From positions 1 through 20,456 of the forward strand of contig KN817764.1 in assembly GCA_000827495.1 (NCBI GenBank): a stretch of 20,456 nucleotides of DNA, given 5' to 3'. Each line of letters starts with the position of its first letter. The stretch's first letter is position 1. Origin of the DNA: Hypholoma sublateritium FD-334 SS-4. Its lineage: Eukaryota; Basidiomycota; Agaricomycetes; Agaricales; Strophariaceae. Positions 1 to 9,501 of the stretch are shown here, piece after piece. The translations under genes were made by a program, and so were the position numbers. A model generated the notes under the pieces. The model ran no database searches and was not told where the DNA came from. It was given only the letters and a program-made list of their open reading frames with translations.

Positions 1-93
1 TCCAGCTCGGGCGCGTACGTGGTTTATGGGCCAGCATAGGGCGTGCCCCCCCTCCCAGCGCGCCAAATATCGCGCGCGCGGCTTTCGAGAGGC

Positions 94-125
94 GGGGTGA
101 ACGAGAGCAGGGGTGAATGAGATCA
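94..125. repeat. 16-bp tandem direct repeat, two copies
   Basis: Two adjacent 16-bp units, 94-109 and 110-125, begin GGGGTGAA and end in GA, one base, CA. They differ at two positions. They lie in a GC-rich stretch upstream of the small gene that starts at 224. A paired regulatory site is possible, but nothing here proves it. Confidence 0.5.
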
Positions 126-136
126 GGTAATAATAT

Positions 137-183
137 AAACGAACGACTCATCNTTGTCATTCGTTTGGCTCAATCCTTATAAG
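137..183 (+). promoter_or_regulatory. Inverted repeat plus TATA box upstream of the gene at 224
   Basis: Arms of 11 bp at 137-147 (AAACGAACGAC) and 156-166 (GTCATTCGTTT) pair at 10 of 11 positions around an 8-nt spacer that contains one N. A TATA-like TTATAAG lies at 177-183, about 41 nt before the predicted start codon. The spacing suits a core promoter with an adjacent dyad site for a dimeric regulator. The regulator is not known. Confidence 0.45.
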
Positions 184-223
184 TCACAAATTTGAAGTTG
201 ATGGTACTTCATTTTCTCTCCTC

Positions 224-783
224 ATGGCCAGCAGTGAGTATCAGCTCCCTATACTTTCCTCTGACTCTGAATTGACATTATACTTATAGGACCTACTTAC
301 TCTATCTATCTACACCACACCCTGCTGTCAAGCAATGAAGAAAGGTGCGACAAGGCGATTTCGAACGTCCAGCTCGCGATGCGCATGGCGAGCGAGGACG
401 TGAACGCATGCGAAATCTCGCGTGCCTGGCGCGTCGTAATTTAGTGAGTCTCTCACTAATTCTGCGCTCGGTCTCTAACCAGGCATCGACTTTCAGTCAA
501 GACGTACATATTTCTTACGGCGACCCCAACCCGCACTACACCTTCTTTGGATTTTCTTGCGTGAACGGCGACCGCTCCCCGGAGGAGCTTCACCGCGAGC
601 GCTGGTTCGTCCACGCGTACGTCGACGAAAACCAAAACGTCGTCGGCGTTCATTACGGGAAGAGCACGAAGAGGCGGCGACGCAATCTGGGAACTCTCGA
701 AATGAGAGAAGTCTCCGTGAGTTTGTATTCTTACTTCTCTCTATTATCAACTGACGTCTTTCTAGGGCCCTTTTGATATTTGA
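224..783 (+). CDS. Small four-exon gene, unknown family (paralog of 16286-16893)
   Basis: Exons are 224-233, 290-443, 497-716 and 766-783, giving 133 residues. Introns are 56, 53 and 49 nt with GTGAGT-type donors; the first exon is only 10 nt. The model is supported by the gene at 16286-16893, which has the same four exons, the same intron phases, a 10-nt first exon and an 18-nt last exon. Shared residues in order: IYLH near residue 9; QLAM and a following DV near 31-41; W then V-V/L-I near 50-54; Q..H-I/V-S; YT..G.S.VN; S.E..R..W..H..VDE; KS; RR; MR..S; and a C-terminal GP..I. There is no signal peptide and no membrane segment. An Arg-rich patch (STKRRRRN) near residue 112 is basic enough for nucleic-acid or nuclear contacts, but that is inference. 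I do not recognise the family. Confidence 0.75.
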
Positions 784-1469
784 TTCCATGTACTAGTTGT
801 TCTGATTGTCTTGTAATGTACCATATTCTACCAACTGTATATACCTCCATGTTTTTGTGCTCAATGTAATATCAATGATGTATATATCCTCCCAATTGCT
901 ATACGCGATTACNAGATTTCAGAGTGATCTGCTACACGCATATCATCTTGTATAACCATTCTATATCTGCCGAGAATTCGACACAAAAAACGATGTCAAT
1001 CTATACCTAAGATATGTAGTATACAGCAGACTGTTACATCCCTACCATCTCCTGTAATTATCTACAATCTTTCTAACCATTTCATCATTCTAATACTCAG
1101 AGTATATTTCTACACAATTTATTATATCAGATTATACATACGATATATGGTACACAGCAGCCCGTCGTATATATATTATCTACTATCGTTGTGTCCCCTC
1201 CTTTGGAATTCAAGACGTGCTGATAATTTCCATATAATGCCCCATAAGCCAGTATATACAACCCTAACACNGCCACCTAGGTGTCGGAGTTGAAACGTGA
1301 AAGCATTTTTTCTACCTTTTACTGATGAACATAAGCTCCAATCCCTATCACTAGAGATAGCCGCTTTTGCTCCTGGCCTCTGCATAGTCATAAATCGGAT
1401 ATTTTATTTAGGTGTCAAATTCAGAGTTATAAACTGCAATAACTCTCACCATTTCGAGCAGATAATCGG
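784..1469. other. AT-rich intergenic region
   Basis: This stretch is AT-rich and has no supportable reading frame. It holds the 3' ends of two convergent genes. A 24-nt motif is loosely repeated at 1011-1034 and 1142-1165 with five differences, mostly transitions, and could be an old duplication. Single N bases occur at 913 and 1271. I see no tRNA or mobile-element ends. Confidence 0.5.
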
Positions 1470-3317
1470 TCACAGTGTCTGACGCCCACTGAGATTTGAC
1501 CTGTACATATTTGGCACAAAAATTAGTGACGAGGGCTGTGAGAATACATTGACACCCACATGGGAAACACCTGACAGGTCTACGCTGTCTTCATCACTCG
1601 CAGCGGAAATGTCACCGTCACTGTCATAGCCGGATACAGATGTGGGGGGAGTGTATAGACTTCCAGAGGCTTCGGGCCATTCAGGGAACTCAGAAAGTTG
1701 TGAAGAGGGCGAAGAGGGTGGAGATGATGTGGGTGACAGCAGTGGCGATGAGGTTGGTGAAAGGCATGGCAATGTCGAGGGTCGAGGGCTACTATGCTGA
1801 GATGTATTTCCGTCGTCTGAACCCACTGACACTGGGAAGACTTGCCGCCAGACATCATCCGGTAATTTAATTCTTGTGGTTTGGACGAATGGCGTTTGAT
1901 TCCTAATCGGTCTACCGTCTTCCGAGTCCTCCAGATCATCATTGTCGACCTCAGGGCCAACCTTTGCATGTACTGTTCCTTGGCGCTCTATTGCGTACTT
2001 CGAACCGGCCGATCGCGAACCAGGATTGGCATTTTTCATCAAACTCACCCGAATCGGGATCTCTGATGTGTTTTGGAATGTGGCGATTGCCCACGACGAG
2101 CTCTTGTGGCAACCATGGACGATACATAGCTCTCCATTTGCAATTCGAAGACCTTGAGTATTATTCAGGTACGCATATATAGCTGGTGCCTGCTCCGTGA
2201 AACTATCGAGAAACTGTTCCTTGTCTCTGAGCTGTTGCAGATAGGCGCCTTGGGGCAGCACCAGGAAAGCCCCTTCTTTACTGTCACTACCGAAGCATGC
2301 AATTGTTCTGTCGAGAACAACACGTGGTCAGAGCATGTTGCATTTTAAATAGTATTACCTAGCATCGAAGTCTTACCGGGATTCGGAGGAACCTGCCACA
2401 GGTAAACTGTATATACCAGGTGTGGAAACAACATCGCCATCACCGAACTCCCTGAACTCTCTGATGCGGGGTTGAAGGCCGGCTGTAACATTTGACAGGT
2501 GAAGATCAGTCGGGTTGACGGGGTCACAGGTGCTTCGGCATATATTCAACATCGAGTCGAAGCTCCCTTCGGGAGTCACGCATCCGACGTTGCCAATGCT
2601 GGTACCCTCCCATCGAGCGGCCGGTGATAGGCGAATATCTGGTTCAGGTATAATAAGAGCAGTGCCATGCTCTGCGCTGTCGAGGCTTCTATACAGCTCC
2701 ACCTTACTTTTCTCCTTGAATGATTTCCCCAGTTTTGGGATACGTCTTTCATGCTTTATAAGATCTCGTCAGCATCTACTGAACCAAGGATTATGTTGTT
2801 CAGTCACATTAATAGCATCAGACGGATCATATTCTGCGGGCGCCTTCAATGTCATGGTACATAGTAGTCATCAGGTCGACAGACTCACCAGAATTGAGTG
2901 GAAACCTATGTTGCCTGCTGGGACTTGGAGTCGTATGAAAGATGCTATCCACAGGTATCTAGACGGATACAGGCATTAGCATAAAGGGATAACATCGAAA
3001 TATAGATTCAGACATTCTCGGGCCCATATGGTGATTCTGTATTTCGTTGAGGGTGATTTACTCCAGGTACATTGCCTTGGAACGATCCATTGACGGTCAA
3101 AAACATGGGATTGTGTATGATCGTCCGACTGGATCGTTCAAACATAGCTCTGGAATGGTAGGATTAGTACATCGAAAAAATCAGTGTACCCGGATAAGTA
3201 GTGGCTAGTAGTGTCTTACACATTTCTTGTTCCGCCCTCAACGCCCCCAATAATGTTCTCAGGTGCGCGGGTCACGACGGAATGAGATGGAGGCGGTCGT
3301 GTTTCCGAGTTGTCCAT
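1470..3317 (-). CDS. Six-exon basidiomycete protein of unknown function, Ser/Pro-rich tail
   Basis: Minus-strand exons are 3220-3317, 3071-3149, 2889-2958, 2808-2833, 2377-2753 and 1470-2307, giving 495 residues in frame. Introns are 70, 112, 55, 54 and 69 nt; the first has a textbook TACTAAT branch site. An apparent in-frame TGA near 2775 lies inside the fourth intron, whose GTGACT donor is the weakest. The N-terminus has a MFERSSRTIIHN segment (about residues 60-71), of a kind I recall at the start of many Agaricomycete proteins. Then come GNVGCVTPEGSFD with LNICR (about 145-165), REFREFG, GAFLVLPQGA (about 226) and VHGCHKSSSWAIA (about 280), an order I recall from a large expanded Agaricomycete family with no assigned function. 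Residues from about 385 on are Ser/Pro-rich (TSSPLLSPTSSPPSSP) and acidic, probably disordered. A further intron at 1501-1570 (GTGTTT..TACAG, CACTAAT branch) is possible and would give a different short C-terminus. Confidence 0.62.
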
Positions 3318-4660
3318 TGGATAAGGGTTAATTTTGAGGGGATGTTATGAAAGGAGGGAAAGTGGAATGCAGTTTAGTAGCTATACAAGCCCTTGGAATA
3401 TAAGTAGAAATTCGGCAGAGAATCAACGTGTATGCACGGCTGCATGCGTGTTCCACATATGTCTACCGGGTATGGCGAATTGGCGACGTAACACTGCAAT
3501 GCCATGTACACCATTATATTAATCATGCGGAGAGCATTAGGTGGAGGCTGTTGTACACGAGGTGGAGGCTGTTACATTGTTATCAATATGCTGTGGGCTT
3601 CAAATGTCAGTGTATTTATCTTATATTCGGGGCGAAGACTGAGAAAATTTCTACGAACAGCTTCTCAGCGATGGCTGAGCCTTGAGCAACTGCTGCAACT
3701 GCGACGCTGCGCCCAATTTTGTGGGTCCCTATTGAATATCCGCCAGCCGGCTGCGTTAATTTGATCCGTTGATTCCAAGCAGATGCCGTCACTCGTAAAC
3801 TTGTCGGCCGTTGAGCTCACCGTCCCCAACAGCGAGCTCACATGCTGAACCAGATTACTTGTTTTCGCAGGTGCTTCTGTACTCTAATGAAACCTCTAGT
3901 ATCTGTGAGAAAAATGCGATGCACACTTCATCTTTCAGAGAGATATGCTCATGGGAAGATTGGCGTTGGTGTACGCGGCGGGTTGGCGGCGGGAGACAAT
4001 GAGCAGGGTCCGTATTGGGTCCGCATCGTTTGTATTTTGGATGACCGACTACACTGTTACTTGATACAACATGCAAGCAACTGGCGAACATTCTATTTGA
4101 ATATTTCGTTTTGGTGTGAAACTTCTGAAGAGACATTCTGTCAAGACATGGTTGGCTCAGCTACACTGTCTCGTTCACAAGTATACGTACACGTTTACAT
4201 AGCATTTTGGACAGGCTTCTATCTGCTACTATCCGTGAAGCCGGAAATTAAAATAGGCAGTGTTTGATTATGCGTCGGTGCACGCGCATTTGCGCAGCCC
4301 CAACGTCTTGGAACGAAATATGAAGCTACGTGCCGTGGCGTAGATAACACTCAAATTACAACGTGCCAGGATATAAGACAATGAAGGGAACATGTGCGTT
4401 CCAACTTCTAAGCTGTGATGCATTGATGAACCGTGCGATCTGGTGATGTACATGCAATGTACATGAGGTTGAAGGCTGGCAGGCTGGGCAACATTTTGTT
4501 TCCGAGTGTCGCTTAACGCACCCGCTTGCCTTCCAGTGAAGTCTGGGGTGCTGCATGACGGTGGCGCTTGCAAACTACCAGCATTTGACCATCATCGGAA
4601 ATAATAATAACGCTTGGTTTCTTCGTTTCCGACGTCACTGTTCTCGGCCCGGCCTCCGCC
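3318..4660. other. No supportable gene
   Basis: This holds the upstream region of the minus-strand gene that starts at 3317, where pyrimidine-rich runs precede the ATG, and then about 1.2 kb of mixed sequence. Open frames occur on both strands (for example 3842-4267 +) but lack recognisable motifs, plausible splicing partners or a consistent codon pattern. A 13-bp direct repeat, GGTGGAGGCTGTT, lies at 3540-3552 and 3561-3573. Confidence 0.4.
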
Positions 4661-5263
4661 CGTGTGATTTCAAGGGACGACCCTCTCTCCTTCCTTGCCT
4701 TTCCTCCCCTGTCTTTCCTCCTTTTTTTTCTCAGTGCCGTGCCTTCTAGCCACTCTCCTGACTTCACGTTCTGCCGCACTCAGTCCCCACGTTGCGACGT
4801 ACACGTACGCACGCACGCGGACCCCTCTTCGCCTCGCCTGCATCCTCGCGTCGCGTCGCCTTTCGCCCACCACCGCCCGAATTCTTCAACCCGACCCGAG
4901 CCCATTTCTATCCGTAGCGAATTCGACGTGCCGTGCACCGCGCACACGCGCATGCTACTGCCTCTGCATCCGATTCTGCGCTCCGCTTCCGCGTGTTTTT
5001 GGCCTTCTGAGGGTACGTGCGTCGTTCTGCTTTGCTCATGAACCCCACTCACCCTTCGCTCGCTTTTCTTGCGGTGGTGGCTGCACAGACAGACTTACGC
5101 TGGCACGCGAGAGAATGGAAAGAAGAGCGTTCTGGATCACGGCGTAGAGGGTGGTTCGGTGCGTTCGTGCTTACGCGCCTTCTTTTCCTTCGTTTTACTT
5201 TGCTGACTGGCTGGCCAGGTGGCTGCGTTCATCTCGTGCACTAGTTCTTGATCCTAACCATAA
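4661..5263 (+). other. Pyrimidine- and GC-rich stretch, possible decayed coding
   Basis: The plus strand is rich in C and T, with runs such as a T-tract ending TTTTCTCAG near 4734. An intron-like segment starts with GTACGTGCG near 5012 and ends GGCTGCACAG near 5090. The flanking frames give only low-complexity Arg/Ser/Leu translations, so no product can be named. It may be the leader or upstream exons of the degraded gene starting at 5264, or an unrelated relic. Confidence 0.3.
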
Positions 5264-6640
5264 ATGATTGCCAAACCAAATCACCCTCTAACGTTTAACT
5301 CTAATCGCTCCCCACCGTCACCCTCCTCCCACATCTCGCCGACCCCCACCGCGCCCTTCGACCCCGCGCACGCATACGTCTCCTCGGTTCTCCTGCACGA
5401 ACCATACCCGCACGACGCATAACATTCGCCGTCGGACGCCTGGGCCTCTCGCTGTACGCATTTACGACACTCGCTCGTGTGGAATGCGGTGGTGCTGGGG
5501 GATGGTGATCGGTGGGTTGTTGTTCTCTTTTTTTGCTCTTACCTTTCGCGTTCGCTTTATTTTTTGTGTGCTTTACTCTTCCTATCCCTTCTTTCCCGCT
5601 TTTTCCTCGAAGGCAGCTGGACAGCGTGCTAACGATTGATAGCCTCAGCTACTTCACGTACCTAACATACACCGGCCTCACGGCGTCTACTTCGCGGCCG
5701 GCACACACACGCTTCTCTACGTCCTGCGCTGCGCGCCGCCGTTGTCGTCGGCTCATCTCGGGGCACCGGTACAGGAATCGTGGGTGGGGTAAGCTACCCC
5801 CGCATGCATGTTGCTCTGCATCCGACGGTGGTTCCTCGTCGTGCGTGTTTTATTTTCAATGAATTACAATGAATAATAACGGTGGTGGTGCAGCGTTCAT
5901 GGTGACGCTCGTCTTCTGGCGCTGCTCGCGTACGGGACGACGTTCGCTTCTCCTTATTCCTGTGCGTCTTTTCTCTTTTATTTTTCTCTTTGCTTGCTGG
6001 GTGCTGATTTCCTCGTCGCGCCCATACCCAGTTCTACCTCACAAAGTCCCTACCAACCCCAAAAAATTCTGTTCTAACATCTCCGTGCACGCACTCAACA
6101 CGCTCTTCGCTTTGCTCGAGCCCCTGTGTACAGATGCGCCTGCGCCGTGGGCTGCGCTCCCGCTCACGCTCAGGCTGTTCGCGGCGTATATCGCGCGGGC
6201 GGCGCAAGTGATTTACCGTGACTCGTAGTTTTTTCACGTTTGTTTTGGCTTCACATTGCTTGCATTCATACATTATTTCCTCCTTACGTGCGCTGGCGCG
6301 TTTCGCCGCCCGCAGCCCTGCGCTAGTTCGCTCCCTCCCCTTCGTGGCGAATTTTAGCCCTCTCGGCCTTCTTCCATTCCCCCTTTCCGCTCCCCGGGCC
6401 CCTTGTCCCGCATTTTCATTTTGTTTACCCCGTCTGCCACTCCCTTGCGCATATAACGAATGCACGCTAACACACTCATCCACGGGTATCTCTTCCTCGA
6501 CTCTTCGATCTGGCACGCCAAGCTCGCAAGCGTACATCCTCGGCATCGCCGCTGTGCGCGGGGCGGCGACGTTACGCATGCGGTGGGCCGCGCGCGCTCG
6601 CTTGGGCCCGCACGCCAGTTTACGCGCAATAGACGTATAC
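5264..6640 (+). pseudogene. Decayed FAR-17a/AIG1-like multi-pass membrane protein
   Basis: Segments in several frames line up, in the expected order, with what I recall of basidiomycete FAR-17a/AIG1-like integral membrane proteins. From ATG 5264 the frame ends APFDPAHAYVSSVLL and stops at a TAA near 5421. A shifted frame gives ITFAVGRLGLSLYAF. After a probable acceptor at 5616 come SLSYFTYLTYTGLT and, one frame away, GVYFAAGTHTLLYVLR. A donor (GTAAGC) lies at 5789. Then come VTLVFW, and after a shift LLAYGTTFASPYS; NISVHALNTLFALLEPL with PWAALPLTL, stopping at 6228; and near 6490-6590 LFLDSS and AYILGIAAV. These are the hydrophobic helices of the family. Animal and fungal members with known activity are membrane proteins, some of them serine hydrolases of lipid esters; no activity is claimed here. 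At least four frame breaks that introns do not explain make it a pseudogene or a badly sequenced gene. Confidence 0.6.
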
Positions 6641-6720
6641 AAATTTCACAGGGCGCATAGTGCGCGTGCGTCGAATCGCATACTTGACTTCTGACAACTG
6701 CAACCGCTACGCACAGGAGC

Positions 6721-6755
6721 GCAGCACCTCACACACTCACTCGCACCACACACCC
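6721..6755 (+). repeat. CA-rich direct repeat, copy 1
   Basis: The block begins GCAGCACCTC and runs through ACTCACTCGCACCAC. It matches 7102-7135 at about 30 of 34 positions, in the same orientation, 381 bp apart. Both copies are followed by GCCGCCG, so the duplication may have been longer. Confidence 0.55.
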
Positions 6756-7101
6756 AATGCACCTGCCCACCTCCACCCCTCCCCCCACCGCCGCCGTTGG
6801 AGAGATTCGCACCATGAAATATCCAATAAATACCAGTCCCAGCACACACACATTATTACCCTATGGACAATTTGAACTGTGCCCCGGCTTACACAATCTG
6901 TAAGGGGTCATCACTAGAATACCCACCCGAATTGTAGACTACGAGAAAGCGCACAACGTCTAGAGAAAAGATGAAGTACAGGTCGTTCCTGATCAAGCAA
7001 GGACGCCGCGCCCGCGCGCCCGCGCACGTCGAATTGCATGTTTATTTTTTCCTGGAAACTGAAGATGCATATCGCGCTGTGCACACCACACACACACGAG
7101 T

Positions 7102-7135
7102 GCAGCACCTCGTATACTCACTCGCACCACGCACC
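7102..7135 (+). repeat. CA-rich direct repeat, copy 2
   Basis: This is the second copy of the block at 6721-6755. The differences are mostly transitions (ACAC against GTAT, and CACA against CGCA), as expected of a segmental duplication that has since diverged. Confidence 0.55.
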
Positions 7136-7648
7136 TCATTGCCGCCGCTAGCGATCAGCACATAAACCATAATTCACTCCCTCTAGCCCCTCCTTCTCCT
7201 TCCCACCAGCTCCCGCCGCCCATCCCGTCCTCGAGCTCCATACACACCCCGCCCTCACTCGCGCGCTTTTCGTGGAAACAATGTAGGTCGATTTGAGGAC
7301 GGTCTTCGGTGCATGTAGCTCCAGATCCTGCCAGACGCGCCGGGCCACCATGATGCGACGCGTGCACGTGCCTCAACGGCTGCGTAGCCCGTCCCGGACT
7401 CGGACTCGGACTTGCAACTCAAGTCCTTTTTCTACACCGTCTTGTACGCTTATCGCTAGTCTACGTATCGCGCGGGAATTCTAGTGAGGCCCCCTTATTA
7501 TTATATTTCAGATCGTGCGGGCTGGGGTCCATGCAAGGGTCAAGTCACTCATGTCTTTTTTACAAAAATACTTATACAACAACACATCCCGGGTCCGGGT
7601 GCGACCAAGGTGCGACGATGGCATTTCAGCGTTAGAAAAGTACTTATT

Positions 7649-8010
7649 CTAAAGCAACGCACACACCGCCCCGATCGCGACAGCTATCACTGTAGGGGCA
7701 GTGCTCTGACCCACCTCCCGCGCAGTCGTGAGCGTGAAATTTCAAATACGGGTGCGCACGGCCGAGTCTAAGAACGTCTCTGAACGACACGGTCGCGCCG
7801 GTGGCGGGCTGCACAGCTACATCAGCGCACCGGCGGCGCCCGTACACACCTGAGATCTGCAAGTCGGCCGACACCACCGTGCCCACCCCTCGGGAACGCC
7901 ATGGTGGCGCTGTACCGCGAGGCGGTGCATGTCCACAGCACGGCGGCGGGCTCACAGAAGGCGGTCGTCGGAGCATTGAAGAAAGTCGTCAACATGGACG
8001 GTATCAATAG
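7649..8010 (-). pseudogene. Decayed, 5'-truncated copy of the GPI-anchored-protein family
   Basis: On the minus strand the three reading frames together carry the landmarks of the intact neighbours: MLTTFFNAPTTAF (against L..ISTPTTIV), a degenerate intron starting GTGAGC, ASRYSA (against EDASRYSA), CTGAAGA (against CTGAAGAQ), ETFLDSAVRT (against ETFSAVRAP), FTLT, and the hydrophobic C-terminal tail VIAVAIGAVCALL followed by TAG at 7649-7651. TAG and TGA codons and at least two frame changes break it. The signal-peptide exon and the first two thirds of exon 2 are absent; sequence beyond 8010 no longer matches. It is the most 3' member of a head-to-tail array. Confidence 0.75.
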
Positions 8011-8254
8011 CATTGTTGTTCAGACTCCAAAACGCGAAAAATCCGGCATCTTGAACCGATTTTGGCATTCTAAAGAAACTCATGAAGGGACAGAAAATAT
8101 AATATAAGTAATGCACATCGTAAACTGACTTTTAATGAGCTTTTCCGTCGAAAATATTGTTGGCTCCCGGTAGTAAATGGAAACGACTTGCGTTGTCCTT
8201 TCTTCTTCTTGTCCGAGCTTTATGCAAGCTTTATATGGCACATCGGTAGATACC

Positions 8255-8959
8255 CTAAACCACCGCACACACCGCCGCCACAGCGAGCGCCACAACAACA
8301 ACGGCGGTGCGCGGACCCGCCGTCAGCGCGCCGCTGTTCGAAGCCGTGATCGTGAAGTCCGGCGTGCGCACGGCCGCGACCGTCTCGGTGAACGACACAG
8401 CGGTACCGAGCGAGTTTACATCGTCAACGACGCACGTCGCCCGCGCCGCGGCGGCGCCAGTGCACGCGATCTGCGCCCCGAACGACACCGTCTCCCCGGG
8501 GAGCGTCAGGACGGCCCCCCGCGACGCGCTGTACCGCGAGGCGTCCTCGGCGAACGTGACTAGACGCGGCGTCAGCTCGGCGCGCACCGCGGGAAATTGG
8601 GCACGTACGGACGACGGTCGTCGGCGTGCTTAAGAACGGAGTCGCAGTGGACGTCCCGGCCGCGAGCGCGTCGAGCGTAGCCACTAGGGTCTCGGCGTAC
8701 ACCGTCTCGCCGTCGACCTGCACGCTGACGGGGGCGATGCCCGCGATGGTATCTGCTATGATGTGTGTGAATGCCGGCGTGGGGCCGGTGGCTGTCGTTG
8801 TTAACAGGGAGTAGTAGTTGATCGTTACGTTCGCTGCGGCCAGGCGCGCTGGGTTCGCCGATATGAGGAACGCGTCAAATGTAGAGGGCGAGTGCACGCA
8901 CCCATAGAGGCACCAAACATGGCGAGCGCGGCGAGGCGCGTGGTTCTAGCTCTGCGCAT
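8255..8959 (-). CDS. Secreted, probably GPI-anchored protein, array member 1
   Basis: Exons 8902-8959, 8609-8848 and 8255-8559 encode 200 residues. Intron 1 (53 nt, GTGCGT..CAG) splits a G|CG codon just after the signal peptide. Intron 2 (49 nt, GTACGT, GCTGAC branch, TAG) splits a codon after the TPTTVV motif. Reading through intron 1 suggests a one-base frameshift, but splicing removes it. Exon 1 is a basic-then-hydrophobic signal peptide (MRRARTTRLAALAMFG). The body starts ARLAAANVT and continues with DGETVYAET (about 65), STPTTVV, FAEDASRYS (about 103) and a C-x9-C pair, CTGAAAARATC, that may form a disulfide. The last ~20 residues are hydrophobic (VVVVALAVAAVCAVV) with small residues just before them, as in a GPI-attachment signal; a single transmembrane helix is the alternative. 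The likely location is the cell surface or wall. The biochemical role is unknown. Confidence 0.8.
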
Positions 8960-9501
8960 GCTCAGACGTCTGCTAAAATCGGGGAAAGACGATCCTGCAG
9001 GCTAGAGCAGGCATCCATTCCGCTCTTATACGTTTCCCCTCCGCTTTGGTTGGAGATTATAAGTTTATTAGTATCAATAGCGATGCCTCAAAGACGCTTG
9101 CGCGGTGATAAAATTATAATCCGAATAGATGTGTATATGGGTAGCTCGCCTCGATGGTCGCTCGACGGACTGCTGGAGCCTTCCGGGCGGCGAAAAGCAC
9201 AGCAGCGGCCCACCAATTAGCAGAAGGCCGATGCATACATTGGTCGGGGTGGAAATTATATTTAGTTTGTATCCGTGGCGGAGCATTTTGTCGGAGGTAA
9301 TCATCTTATGTTCTATTCAGGACCTCGACGAATTATGCACATTTCAGAGCATGCGCAGCTCGCTGTATCAGGTGAGTAAAGAGGGCAGTACCTACAGTAC
9401 GCGTGGATGTATTTTATGACAGAAAGTAGTTACTTGGATGCTCCCATGATACTTATATTAACTTCGGATGTCATTGAATTGATGGTCTATCACTGGATAC
9501 T
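8960..9501. other. Intergenic region between array members 1 and 2
   Basis: This holds the promoter of the gene starting at 8959 (conserved element at 9024-9058) and the 3' flank of the next copy. Apart from that element I see no gene, RNA or repeat between 9060 and 9501. Confidence 0.5.
9024..9058 (-). promoter_or_regulatory. Conserved upstream element with TATA box, array member 1
   Basis: Read on the minus strand, AATCTCCAACC, AAAGCGGAGG, GGAAACG and then TATAAGA follow one another. The same order of blocks occurs upstream of the next copy (10314-10350). The first block holds a small dyad, CTCC..GGAG. The TATA motif is about 65 nt before the start codon. Confidence 0.55.

Larger units (their letters stand above)
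6641..7648. other. CA-rich repetitive intergenic stretch
   Basis: No supportable gene. The stretch has CA-rich tracts on the plus strand, a duplicated block (6721-6755 and 7102-7135), and a short GGACTC triplication near 7398-7415. It separates the degraded membrane-protein gene from the minus-strand array of secreted-protein genes. Reading frames of 60 to 70 residues on both strands are low-complexity by-products of these repeats. Confidence 0.4.

Noticed and set aside
2770..2780. In-frame TGA suggesting the 1470-3317 gene is dead
   Set aside because: It falls in a 54-nt intron with a TGCTGAC branch site, and removal keeps the frame. The donor is weak, so this stays a point to check.
4664..5244. 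Several long overlapping open frames in pyrimidine-rich DNA
   Set aside because: Open in many frames because of composition; translations are low-complexity and show no ordered motif.
6034..6642. 202-residue minus-strand frame
   Set aside because: It is antisense to the FAR-17a/AIG1-like segments on the plus strand, which carry ordered membrane-helix motifs.
8307..8633. Plus-strand open frames opposite the array (also 9407-9814 and 11140-11421)
   Set aside because: They resemble each other only because they are antisense to the paralogous minus-strand genes; GC-rich third positions keep them open. The minus strand has signal peptides, matching introns and tails.
8849..8901. Apparent one-base deletion putting the start codon of array member 1 out of frame
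   Set aside because: The segment is intron 1 (GTGCGT..CCCAG). Splicing puts the signal peptide in frame, and the other two copies have introns at the same codon.
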